A stretch of 20,810 nucleotides of DNA from an uncultured Aquimonas sp. (GTDB lineage Bacteria; Pseudomonadota; Gammaproteobacteria; Xanthomonadales; Xanthomonadaceae): positions 1 through 20,810 of the forward strand of contig CAMLOR010000037.1 of the NCBI GenBank assembly GCA_946481615.1, in the 5' to 3' direction. Shown piece after piece: positions 1 through 7,659 of the stretch. Both the position numbers and the translations under genes were made by a program. Below the pieces are notes generated by a model. It saw only the letters and a program-made list of their open reading frames with translations. It was not told where the DNA came from and ran no database searches. The first letter of the stretch is position 1, and the number at the start of each line of letters is the position of its first letter.

Positions 1-579
<579 letters not shown>

Positions 580-791
580 AAACTTCAGGTTCCGAAGAAC
601 CAATGCTTTGAGCTGAGTCGTCTATCCCAAGCGTTCATTGCTGACTACTTGAAATTGTTGACGCTCTGCAAAATGGACGAAATCCATCCCGCGGGCGTCC
701 GCACAAGTTACCTGCGCACACTGTCAAAGATCGTCTGCAGGACAGGACCCCTTGGCCCCTCCGCACCACCCGAGCGTTTCGCCCGAGGGAG
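580..791 (-). ncRNA. rRNA operon leader transcript (pre-16S leader)
   Basis: About 210 nt lie between the predicted rrn transcription start (~791) and the mature 16S 5' end (579). The leader should contain the 5' half of the RNase III processing stem, whose partner downstream of 16S is outside the window. A boxA-like antitermination element is visible at 721-732. No protein-coding gene is credible here; frames running through it from 520 are shadows of tyrS. Confidence 0.65.
721..732 (-). promoter_or_regulatory. boxA-like antitermination element
   Basis: On the minus strand the leader reads GATCTTTGACAG, close to the rRNA boxA consensus TGCTCTTTAACA that is bound by NusB/NusE. It lies between the rrn promoter and 16S, where boxA is expected. 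The match is imperfect and the position is the main support. Confidence 0.5.
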
Positions 792-797
792 CCGCAC

Positions 798-825
798 ATC
801 ATACGGCATTTCCCGAGTCCGTCAA
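798..825 (-). promoter_or_regulatory. rRNA operon sigma-70 promoter
   Basis: The minus strand shows TTGACG (820-825) and TATGAT (798-803) separated by 16 bp, five of six matches each to the -35 and -10 consensus. The bases after the -10 are GC-rich (GTGCGGC), the type of discriminator that makes rRNA promoters sensitive to ppGpp and initiating NTP. The predicted start is about 791. This is the strongest promoter in the window and is correctly oriented to drive the rRNA operon. Confidence 0.8.
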
Positions 826-936
826 TACCTCCGAACCCACTTTCTGCTCCCCTCAACCACCCCTCGATTCAGCCCGGGCGGTGCGGGGCGCGCATCTTAC
901 TCAAACACCGGCGCCAATGGGAAGAGGGAACAAAGA

Positions 937-2160
937 TCAGATCGCTGCTTCCATGCCGATGAGGCGGACTCGCGCGAAGTTTCGCTTGCCTACGGCGAGT
1001 ACGCCTTCGAATCCGGCGGTGAACACGCGCTGCGCATCCTCGAACACTTCGCCGTCGATTCGCACCGCACGTTCCTTGAGCTTTCGATTGGCTTCCGAGT
1101 TGCTGGGTGCCAAACCGGCGGCGGTGAGCAATGCAGCGATGCGCAGCCCCGCGGAACTCACGGCGATGTCCGTCACCGGGAGCAGCGAGGTGTCGCCTTC
1201 ACCGCGCACTGCGGCGTTCCAGCCGGCGACCGCGCGCTCGGCCGATGCGGCGTCGTGGAAACGGGTCGCGAGTTCGTGCGCGAGCCTCAGCTTGAGATCG
1301 CGCGGATTGAGGCGGCCTGCTTCGATATCGGCCTTGAGCGTCTTCGTCTCGGCCACCGAAATCTCGAAGCTGAGCAGATTGATCCAGCGCCACATCAGGT
1401 CGTCGCCGATCTTCATTGTCTTGGTGACGATGTCGATGGCCGGCTCGTTGATCCCGATGTAGTTGCCGAGCGACTTGGACATCTTGTTGACGCCGTCGAG
1501 ACCTTCCAGCAGCGGCATGGTCAGTACGATCTGGGGAGGTTGGCCGGCACCTTCCTGCAAGCCGCGCCCCATCAGCAGATTGAATTTCTGATCCGTGCCG
1601 CCGAGCTCGACATCGGCTTTCAGAGCCACGGAGTCGTAACCCTGCACCAGGGGGTACAGGAACTCGTGGATGGCGATCGATTGGCTGCTCGCATAGCGCT
1701 TGGCGAAATCGTCGCGCTCGAGCATGCGCGCAACCGTGTACTGGCCTGCGAGCTTGATCATGTCGGCCGCCGACATGCCGCCGAACCATTCGGAATTGAA
1801 GCGAACCTCGGTCCGCTGCGCATCCAGCACCTTGAAGACCTGATCCCGGTAGGTTTGCGCATTTGCCTCGACATCCTCGCGCGTGAGCGGCTTGCGCGTG
1901 ACGTTCTTGCCGGTCGGGTCGCCGATCATCCCAGTGAAGTCTCCGATCAGGAAGATGACCTGATGCCCCAACTGCTGGAACTGCCGCATCTTGTTGAGCA
2001 GCACGGTGTGTCCGATGTGCAGATCGGGCGCAGTGGGATCGAAGCCGGCCTTGATGCGAAGCGGACGCCCCAGTTTCAGGCGCGCTTCGAGTTCTTCGGG
2101 CTTGAGGATTTCATCCGCACCGCGGGCGATGAGGTCGAGTTGTTCTTGAAGCGAGGTCAC
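937..2160 (-). CDS. tyrS: tyrosyl-tRNA synthetase
   Basis: This 407-aa class I aminoacyl-tRNA synthetase charges tRNA-Tyr with tyrosine in the cytoplasm. The HIGH motif is exact at residues 48-51, the KMSKS loop is exact at 226-230, and the C-terminal part (about 340-400) is an S4-type RNA-binding domain. Length fits the bacterial TyrRS branch with about 400 residues. The start is GTG, supported by AGGAG seven bases upstream. The gene is immediately upstream of, and co-directional with, the rRNA operon, a placement I recall from xanthomonads. About 140 nt separate its stop from the rrn promoter, and I saw no clear intrinsic terminator there, so readthrough into the operon is possible. Confidence 0.97.
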   Translation of the reverse strand: MTSLQEQLDLIARGADEILKPEELEARLKLGRPLRIKAGFDPTAPDLHIGHTVLLNKMRQFQQLGHQVIFLIGDFTGMIGDPTGKNVTRKPLTREDVEANAQTYRDQVFKVLDAQRTEVRFNSEWFGGMSAADMIKLAGQYTVARMLERDDFAKRYASSQSIAIHEFLYPLVQGYDSVALKADVELGGTDQKFNLLMGRGLQEGAGQPPQIVLTMPLLEGLDGVNKMSKSLGNYIGINEPAIDIVTKTMKIGDDLMWRWINLLSFEISVAETKTLKADIEAGRLNPRDLKLRLAHELATRFHDAASAERAVAGWNAAVRGEGDTSLLPVTDIAVSSAGLRIAALLTAAGLAPSNSEANRKLKERAVRIDGEVFEDAQRVFTAGFEGVLAVGKRNFARVRLIGMEAAI

Positions 2161-2211
2161 GAGCGCACTCCTGCCGCGCGGAATCGCGCGAGCAGCCTGG
2201 GAAAAGGCGCC

Positions 2212-2217
2212 AGTCTA
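2212..2217 (-). promoter_or_regulatory. candidate -10 element for tyrS
   Basis: The minus strand reads TAGACT about 50 nt before the tyrS GTG, giving a predicted leader of about 45 nt. No good -35 is visible at the right spacing, so this is tentative. Confidence 0.35.
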
Positions 2218-2240
2218 CATGCGCCCCGCTCCGGAAGGAC

Positions 2241-2819
2241 CTAGCCGGCGAAGACCGAGATCTGGCGATGGACGATCTCGTCCCGGTGTTCGCGTCCGGT
2301 CGGCGCAGGGACGCCGGCGCGTTCCGCCCGCGAGAGTGACACGGCGCCATCGCTTTCGGAGCGCAATCGCTGTCGCTCGATTTCGATGAGCCGCCATTCG
2401 TTTCGTGACAGCGAGATGCCAACGGGTGGCGGCAAGGTGAGATCCACCGGAAGATTCGCGCAGAGCAGGCGATAGACCTCGATCAGTGCCGCCACGAAGC
2501 GGATACGCACCGATGGATTGAGGCCAAGCTCGGCGCTGTCGACGCCGGCCGAGCTGATGGCGATGCGGCCGACGAGGTTCGCCAGCGACCGCTGGGAATG
2601 ACCATCCATGTCCCCAGCCAGCAACGACGGCAGATCGATCGGCGGTGGCTGGCAGCCAAGCATCGCGCGCCGGCGCTCGATGTAGGTTCGGACCGTTTCG
2701 GGCAAATCGCCCTGGCGTTGCGCCGTAAGGGCGAGCACGCCGCGATACAGCAGTCGGGCGGTGCCGATCGAGAGACGGAGTGTCGCGCTGCGGCCGACGA
2801 TCACTTCGAAGTTGTCCAC
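2241..2819 (-). CDS. hypothetical protein, no family recognised
   Basis: This is a 192-aa reading frame that I do not recognise. It starts with GTG and has a GGGGA stretch about six bases upstream. The composition is that of a soluble, mostly helical protein: Arg/Leu-rich, with no signal peptide or membrane segment and a single cysteine at about residue 56. The opposite-strand frame has the Ala/Arg/Gln-biased look of an antisense shadow, which favours the minus strand. It sits 80 nt upstream of tyrS in the same direction and downstream of another minus-strand hypothetical gene, so the three could be co-transcribed. Codon use is somewhat less GC3-extreme than in the housekeeping genes, in keeping with an accessory gene. 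Function unknown. Confidence 0.6.
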   Translation of the reverse strand: MDNFEVIVGRSATLRLSIGTARLLYRGVLALTAQRQGDLPETVRTYIERRRAMLGCQPPPIDLPSLLAGDMDGHSQRSLANLVGRIAISSAGVDSAELGLNPSVRIRFVAALIEVYRLLCANLPVDLTLPPPVGISLSRNEWRLIEIERQRLRSESDGAVSLSRAERAGVPAPTGREHRDEIVHRQISVFAG

Positions 2820-3011
2820 GCTCGTCCCCGCGATGACTGGGAGGTGAAGGCCCCGGGGCAGCTCGGGTCAGGGGGTAGCGTTTCGGCAGGGACGCACGGA
2901 ACCGATCGGGGGGATCTTCCGGGCTAACCGAACCTGTCCAGATCGATGAGTGCGCCGGACAGGGCGCTGGCCACCCCGGGGCCTTCGAAACTCCAGAAAC
3001 GCCGACTCGAT

Positions 3012-3533
3012 TCAAATCGCACACGCCGCAGCTTCGTCATCGGGATGCGTGCGGCCAGCGAGATGGCGGGGTTCGACGGCGCGGGAAAGCTGGCGCAGTA
3101 CGTCGCGAACTCGTTCGAGCTGTTCGAGGTAGTCCGCTCGCGCGAAACGCAGCGGCTCGATCGCATCGTAACGCCAGGTCGAGGGGCGCTTGAGCTGGCG
3201 CAGGTCCTGCCAAAGCACGAAACGGTCCGTCATTCGCACGCGGATACTAAGTGGCCAACACGACGTCCAACCGCATTCGCAATTGAGCAACACGCCAACG
3301 AGGCCTTGCGTCCCTGGCCGTTCGCCGGCCAGCAGGCGTAATAGTTCTGGCGTCAGCGCTGGCCAACCGTAGTTTCCGGCCAGACCTGGGACCCCCTCCC
3401 GAGTTGCGAACGGGTATTCGGCTTCGCGCACGAGATCCAGGAACGGGGCATCGTCGACGCGTATCTCCAGCCGAGGCTCGCGGTTCGCGGAACTCTCGGT
3501 GAGCGAGGCAGTGAATCGGCGGTGATTGATCAT
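3012..3533 (-). CDS. hypothetical protein with CxCxxxxCW motif
   Basis: This 173-aa soluble protein has the sequence LNCECGWTSCWPL at about residues 83-95. It resembles a scattered family of uncharacterised bacterial proteins with a G-C-x-C-G-x-x-G-C-W-P-L core followed by a tryptophan/aspartate-rich segment (here WQDLRQ) and a Tyr/Phe-rich C-terminus. The three clustered cysteines could bind a metal, but this is inference. The ATG start is preceded by GGAAG eight bases upstream. The gene is divergent from sigma factor 1, whose start lies about 120 bp away, and shares that intergenic region. It may be regulated with the sigma module, but nothing here proves it. I do not assign a function. Confidence 0.72.
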   Translation of the reverse strand: MINHRRFTASLTESSANREPRLEIRVDDAPFLDLVREAEYPFATREGVPGLAGNYGWPALTPELLRLLAGERPGTQGLVGVLLNCECGWTSCWPLSIRVRMTDRFVLWQDLRQLKRPSTWRYDAIEPLRFARADYLEQLERVRDVLRQLSRAVEPRHLAGRTHPDDEAAACAI

Positions 3534-3553
3534 GTCGCGGTCTTCCGAGGTCG

Positions 3554-3582
3554 TTGCAGGACGAACGCCGCGCCGCTATCGA
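3554..3582 (+). promoter_or_regulatory. candidate promoter of sigma factor 1 gene
   Basis: TTGCAG (3554-3559) and TATCGA (3577-3582) are separated by 17 bp in the short divergent region between the CxC hypothetical protein and the sigma factor. The -10 match is weak, so this is a candidate only. Transcription would start near 3589, giving a leader of about 60 nt. Confidence 0.3.
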
Positions 3583-3651
3583 TGGCACGCCGACCGTGCA
3601 GTTGAGCGGACCCGACCGTTTGTCACTCCATCAGAAGGCATGGAGTGGTCG

Positions 3652-4254
3652 ATGGAAGGCATGCTGGAACTCGAAAGCGGGACATCGCGTACGCAGGAAG
3701 GCTCGGCGGCACGCGCGGCACCCGCGTCGCCTCCCGCCCTGGACTTCGATGCCGTGTTGGCGCGATTCGCCAAAGTGATTCGTGCGCGGCTGCGCGCCCA
3801 CGATCTGCGGCGCCACGGCATCGACGAGGACGATGTCGAGCAAGATGTGCGCATCAGGCTCTGGAACACGCTGGAGCGCGAGTCTTCGCACGACCTGTCA
3901 AGCGCCTACGTGCAAAAGGTGGTGCTGTCGGCCGTGATCGATGCCGTACGCCGCGAACGCACGCGCCGCAGCGAGGTCGGGCAGGACCTGGAAGCAGTGG
4001 AGGCCACACACGCCGATCAGGGCCGCCAGCCCGACCTGCTGCTGGCACAGACCCAGTGGATGGATCACGTGCTGCACTGCATCGAACGGTTACCGCTGCG
4101 CCGCCAACGCCCGGTGCGCCTCTATCTGCTCGGCTACACCATCCAGGAGCTATCTGACCTCTGTGGCCTTTCGCTGGACGCCGGCAGCAAGCTGGTCCGC
4201 CGCGGTCTGGCGGAACTGAGGTCAATGCTCAGGGAGCAAAGCGGGCGCGACTGA
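3652..4254 (+). CDS. sigma-70 family (ECF-like) RNA polymerase sigma factor 1
   Basis: This 200-aa protein has the two-domain layout of ECF-type sigma factors. Region 2 spans about residues 30-108 and contains the DDVEQDVRIRLW core of region 2.2 (residues 60-71), with its acidic residues intact. Region 4 spans about 140-195, with a helix-turn-helix near residues 163-190 (YTIQELSDLCGLSLDAGSKL). A linker of about 30 residues joins them. I chose the ATG at 3652 because GGAG lies six bases upstream; ATGs at 3640 and 3661 are alternatives, and the open frame extends upstream to 3526 without sigma homology. It ends two bases before the stop of the opposing kinase-like gene. No anti-sigma gene is nearby, so its partner is presumably that kinase-like protein. 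Confidence 0.85.
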   Translation: MEGMLELESGTSRTQEGSAARAAPASPPALDFDAVLARFAKVIRARLRAHDLRRHGIDEDDVEQDVRIRLWNTLERESSHDLSSAYVQKVVLSAVIDAVRRERTRRSEVGQDLEAVEATHADQGRQPDLLLAQTQWMDHVLHCIERLPLRRQRPVRLYLLGYTIQELSDLCGLSLDAGSKLVRRGLAELRSMLREQSGRD

Positions 4255-4256
4255 AC

Positions 4257-4862
4257 TCAATCGGCCCAGGACCAACGCTGCGCGAAACTGGGGTCCGTGC
4301 CGCCAGCGGCGAGGGCAGGAGTGCTGCTGCAAGCCTCGCGCGCTCGACGCAGGCCGGCAACTTCGTCTCGAAGAACCCGCACCGAGCCGATGCGTTGGGT
4401 GGATTGCATGCTGGTCGCGCGTTCCACGACATCGGCCACGCTTCCATCCAGCCGCGCGATACGCCCGACAAGGTCGGCCAACATCTGACCCAACTCCACC
4501 ACGTTGGCAGCGCGGATGAGCTGGCCGGAACTGAAGCGTCCCGTGCCCAAACCCGCGCTTTCGCCATCACGCGGACGAGGAATGGTGATGGCGCCGGGAA
4601 TGTCGATCGACAGGCCGCCGTCCACGTACTGGACGTTCACCGTCCTGCTGGAAATGCGCAGAAACCCCGAGCCCGATTCGTGCGCTGCGCATACGAGCGA
4701 ACAGACGTGTTCAACCAGCTCCAGGCGGCTGCGCAGACTGAGTCGTCGCGAATCGCAAAACTCGTGCAACGACTGGGTGCCGAAGTCCTGCGCATCGGCT
4801 CCGAGCATGAGCAGGGTGAGCATGCCGTCGTTGCGGGGTTTGGGCGAGCGTTCGGCATTCAT
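4257..4862 (-). CDS. degenerate Ser/Thr kinase C-lobe (predicted pseudokinase)
   Basis: This 201-aa protein can be aligned by eye to the second half of sigma-linked bacterial Ser/Thr kinases. Residues 32-61 (LHEFCDSRRLSLRSRLELVE and following) match the hinge and helices before the catalytic loop. Where HRDLKPSN is expected there is FLRISSRT (about 67-74), and the DFG position reads IPG (88-90). Residues 105-134 resemble the activation-segment and DVYALGVLLYELLTGR region, and 139-171 the last kinase helices (AxRYxSV-type, here TQRIGSV). The N-lobe (glycine loop, lysine, helix-C glutamate) is absent. The ATG at 4862 has GGAG about ten bases upstream. It is convergent with sigma factor 1, two bases apart. 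I infer a non-catalytic regulatory role, or a remnant under decay. Confidence 0.72.
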   Translation of the reverse strand: MNAERSPKPRNDGMLTLLMLGADAQDFGTQSLHEFCDSRRLSLRSRLELVEHVCSLVCAAHESGSGFLRISSRTVNVQYVDGGLSIDIPGAITIPRPRDGESAGLGTGRFSSGQLIRAANVVELGQMLADLVGRIARLDGSVADVVERATSMQSTQRIGSVRVLRDEVAGLRRAREACSSTPALAAGGTDPSFAQRWSWAD

Positions 4863-5066
4863 GGGAAACAATCTCCGAAAAGCGGACAACCCAGGCAGGA
4901 CGCCGGCGGCTTCCAACGTGGGAAACGACGCCCGTGGAGGCAATGCACGCTTTCGGATGAACATCCAGATTTCAGACCATCGCATCCGCGTCACGGACCC
5001 GGTTCGGCGCCCGGCGCTTTCGCCAACGCCCCGCCGGGCCGGGACGGTATCGGCGGTGCGTTGCGC

Positions 5067-5072
5067 TATCCT
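5067..5072 (+). promoter_or_regulatory. candidate -10 element for sigma factor 2 gene
   Basis: TATCCT lies 42 bp before the ATG of the second sigma factor, with predicted transcription start near 5079. There is no convincing -35, so the promoter could depend on an activator or an alternative sigma factor. Confidence 0.35.
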
Positions 5073-5081
5073 CGGCGCGAT

Positions 5082-5097
5082 CGGGCCCGCGGGCCCG
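5082..5097 (+). repeat. perfect 16-bp palindrome before sigma factor 2 gene
   Basis: CGGGCCCGCGGGCCCG equals its own reverse complement. It falls just after the predicted transcription start and 17 bp before the sigma factor ATG, so it could be an operator bound by a dimeric repressor or a hairpin in the 5' leader. High GC raises the chance of accidental palindromes, but 16 bp without mismatch is notable. Confidence 0.7.
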
Positions 5098-5114
5098 CCC
5101 GGACGAGAAACCGA

Positions 5115-5711
5115 ATGACGACGCCAACCGTTCAGGGACCGCCGGCGCCGCTGGAAACCACCCTCGACTTGGTGGAGCTCACCAAACGGGGCGATGCGGC
5201 CGCCCGCGACCGCCTCATGCGGCGTTATCTGCCGCTGCTCACGCGCTGGACCCACGGCCGCCTACCCCACGGCGCACGCGACCTCAATGACACGTCCGAT
5301 CTGGTCCAGACCGCGCTGCTGCGCGCGTTCCAGTCGCTGCCGACCTTCGAGGCCGAAGGCAACGGCGCATTCTTCGGCTTCCTGCGCACCATCGTCCTGA
5401 ATCTGTTGCGTGATGAGGTGCGGCGCCTCACGCGCCGGCCGCTTTCGGTCGAATTGCCGGAGGAAATCCCAGACACGCTGTCCTCGCCGCTGGCGAGCGC
5501 GGTGACGCTCGAGACGCTCAAGGCCTACGAATTCGCGCTGCAGAAGCTCGATGAATCCGATCGCGACGTAGTCATCATGCGCGTGGAGCTGGGATTGTCA
5601 CATCAGGACATCGCCGCGATGACCAGCAGCCCGACGCCGAATGCCGCGCGCATGCGCGTAGCGCGCGCCCTGGCACGGCTTGCGGAGCTGATGCGCGACT
5701 ACCGCGACTGA
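5115..5711 (+). CDS. ECF-type RNA polymerase sigma factor 2, kinase-linked
   Basis: This 198-aa sigma factor belongs to the branch found beside Ser/Thr kinases. Region 2 covers about residues 15-110 and includes HGRLPHGARDLNDTSDLVQT; region 4 covers about 135-195, with an ALQKLDESDRDVVIMRVELG entry helix and an HTH around 158-190. In the region 2.2 core the usual DLVQ(D/E) reads DLVQT, with Thr66 in place of the acid and Thr60/Ser61 just before. In such sigma factors phosphorylation can replace the missing charge (known for Vibrio PknT/EcfP). The start is ATG 5115; the frame continues open upstream but without homology. It ends five bases from the stop of the opposing kinase gene, its likely partner. 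No anti-sigma gene is present. Confidence 0.9.
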   Translation: MTTPTVQGPPAPLETTLDLVELTKRGDAAARDRLMRRYLPLLTRWTHGRLPHGARDLNDTSDLVQTALLRAFQSLPTFEAEGNGAFFGFLRTIVLNLLRDEVRRLTRRPLSVELPEEIPDTLSSPLASAVTLETLKAYEFALQKLDESDRDVVIMRVELGLSHQDIAAMTSSPTPNAARMRVARALARLAELMRDYRD

Positions 5712-5716
5712 CCGCG

Positions 5717-7345
5717 CTACGGATTGCGTAGGGCGATGCGTTCGACGAAAACCTCCGGCTGATCGCGCTCGAGTTGCGCGAGCCACGCGGAAAATTCCGA
5801 GGCCGCATCGGCAACCGGCGCCGTACGCGGCCGTAGCCCCGCCGTACCACGCAGGGTATCGCCGCTCATCGCGATCAGGCTGGCTCCCGATTGCAGGGCC
5901 GCCTCGGCACTGCCGGCCTGCGCCAGGCTGCGCGCCGCAAGCGCCGGCAAGGGATGCTCGGAAACCACGACATAGAAGCGTTCCTGGCCTCCGCGCGAGG
6001 TGACCTGCCAGTCGCTGTCCTGTCCGTCGACCTGGCCGGGCAGACGGATATCGGTATTGGCCGGCAACGGGTTCTGCAACGCGGAATCCTGCAGCGGGAA
6101 CAGCTGGTAAGACTCGCCGTTGGCGTCTTCGTTGATCACGTAGACATGGGCGGCAACACGGTTGCGATAGCGCAGGAAGAGAGCGTCTCCCGGGCGGACT
6201 TCATCGCCGTCGCGAAGCGGCTGCTCAATGTTGTCGACCACGCGCTGCAGACCGATCTGCGGTTCGGCGGGACCAACCGTCGCCGGCCGCAGAATGGCCA
6301 CGCCGAGCGCAACGAGCGCGAGCAATGCGGTCGCGCCGGCGAGCCAGCGCGCCGGCGCGCGGGCGCGCCTGGGCAGACTGGCGGCGAGCGCTTGCGCGAA
6401 ATCGCCGGCGCTGCGGTGACGGTCGGAAGGCGAGGTTTCCAGCGCCTTTTCGATGCCGGCGACGAACGAAGTGTCGAGATCGGGGCGCAGATCCAGCAAC
6501 CGCGTGCGCCTGCCGGTGCGATGCACCTCCAACAAACCGGTCAGATCGTCGGCTTCCCGCGGGAAACGCCCGCTGGCCAGTCGAAAAAGCACCACGCCCA
6601 GGGCATGGATGTCGGCGGAGGCGCTGGCGCGGCCGCCGGCGAAGAGTTCCGGCGCAAGATAGAGCGGTGTTCCCGAGGTGGCGAAGCCTTCGCTCATGGC
6701 GCTGGTCGAACCGAAGTCGAGCAATACCCAGCGGCCGGAGGCGTGGCGAATGACGTTTCCGGGCTTGATGTCGCCGTGCACCATGCCCTGCGCGTGGATG
6801 GCGGCCAGCGCCGAGCAAAGCTCCAGTCCGATGAGGGCGACTTCGCCTGCGCTCAGTGGCGGACGCGACTTCGCCCAGGCGTCGAGCGACTCGCCGCGCA
6901 CCAGATCCGACCAGAAGCCGACCACGCCATCGTGCTCGACGGCGCCGTGGACTTTCAGCACGTTGGGGTGATCGACGCGAGCCATCTGCTGCGCTTCCCG
7001 CAGCAGGGCGGCGCGGCGGTCGGCATCTGGGGCGCAGATCTTGAGCGCCACTTCGCGCCCGATCACCGGATCGCGCGCCCGATAGACCACTCCACTGGCA
7101 CCGGAGCCGATGCGCTCGAGGATCTGCAGCCGGTCGAATCGCGCACCGGTTTCCAGCATCGGCGGTTCGAGGGGCGCGGGTTCGTCGAACAGGCAGCGGC
7201 CGGCGAGGGCTTCGACGTCCTTCAGGCGGGCGAGAAGCTCCGGCTCCAGCGAATCGGCCTCGGCGGCCCAGTCGACTGGCGCGCCGTCGGCGATCTTGCC
7301 TGCCAGTTCCAACAATTGGGATGGCGTGGACTCTCGTGATGCCAT
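5717..7345 (-). CDS. membrane-anchored Ser/Thr protein kinase with DUF4384-like domain
   Basis: This 542-aa kinase would phosphorylate Ser/Thr residues of cytoplasmic targets, probably including the adjacent sigma factor. Kinase domain, about residues 70-325: glycine loop GSGASGVV (80-87), ATP lysine in VALK (102), helix-C glutamate (117), catalytic loop HGDIKPGN (190-197), DFG (210-212), APE (231-233). All catalytic residues are present; HRD is HGD. A single transmembrane helix lies at about 334-352, followed by a C-terminal region (about 376-465) with the GD-x-L/YVIN/LFPLQ pattern of DUF4384, probably a periplasmic sensor. I chose ATG 7345 because GGGAG lies six bases upstream; an ATG nine codons earlier has no ribosome site. 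The gene is convergent with sigma factor 2 and divergent from the M23 peptidase. Confidence 0.92.
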   Translation of the reverse strand: MASRESTPSQLLELAGKIADGAPVDWAAEADSLEPELLARLKDVEALAGRCLFDEPAPLEPPMLETGARFDRLQILERIGSGASGVVYRARDPVIGREVALKICAPDADRRAALLREAQQMARVDHPNVLKVHGAVEHDGVVGFWSDLVRGESLDAWAKSRPPLSAGEVALIGLELCSALAAIHAQGMVHGDIKPGNVIRHASGRWVLLDFGSTSAMSEGFATSGTPLYLAPELFAGGRASASADIHALGVVLFRLASGRFPREADDLTGLLEVHRTGRRTRLLDLRPDLDTSFVAGIEKALETSPSDRHRSAGDFAQALAASLPRRARAPARWLAGATALLALVALGVAILRPATVGPAEPQIGLQRVVDNIEQPLRDGDEVRPGDALFLRYRNRVAAHVYVINEDANGESYQLFPLQDSALQNPLPANTDIRLPGQVDGQDSDWQVTSRGGQERFYVVVSEHPLPALAARSLAQAGSAEAALQSGASLIAMSGDTLRGTAGLRPRTAPVADAASEFSAWLAQLERDQPEVFVERIALRNP

Positions 7346-7659
7346 GACCTGCTCCCGCTGCGAAGCGACCATCGCGCCGCACGTTCTTCAACGTCCTGAC
7401 TGCAAGAATCGAACGACGGCGGCAGCCGCGCAAGGCGGCGCTCGCTGCGGCGCGTCGAAGCGCTGCGGCGCACCATGAAATCGGGCGTCCTGCACGGGCG
7501 AACCCGGCCGGAGGGGCTCAAACCGTGGGGTCCGGCACCGTTTTCGTTAATTGGTCGTTAAACCACCACTGTCAAAAAAACCAAGCGTTACAAGGGTTTG
7601 ACGCATGCTTCGAACGGTGGTTATCGTACGGGCCGTTTCAAGCCGGCACAGGGGCACGC
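7346..7659. other. divergent intergenic region between kinase and M23 peptidase genes
   Basis: This 314-bp gene-free stretch serves two divergent genes. The right half is clearly AT-richer than its surroundings (TTAATTGG, CAAAAAAACC) and holds a good promoter for the peptidase gene (7598-7627). The left half has a small inverted repeat at 7381-7394 (ACGTT-CTTC-AACGT) about 36-49 bp before the kinase start. I found no convincing kinase promoter. Frames that cross the region do not look coding. Confidence 0.7.
7598..7627 (+). promoter_or_regulatory. promoter of M23 peptidase gene
   Basis: TTGACG (7598-7603) and TATCGT (7622-7627) are 18 bp apart. The predicted start near 7634 leaves a leader of about 26 nt before the GTG at 7660, which supports that start over the upstream ATG at 7525 that would lie before the promoter. 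Confidence 0.55.

Noticed and set aside
840..936. Intrinsic terminator after tyrS
   Set aside because: GC-rich short repeats exist but no stem followed by a T-tract could be found on the minus strand.
2924..3040. Possible 38-aa minus-strand ORF (begins MTKLRRVRFESS) overlapping the end of the CxC hypothetical gene
   Set aside because: Short, no recognised homology, no clear ribosome site; it could be chance or the frameshifted tail of the upstream gene.
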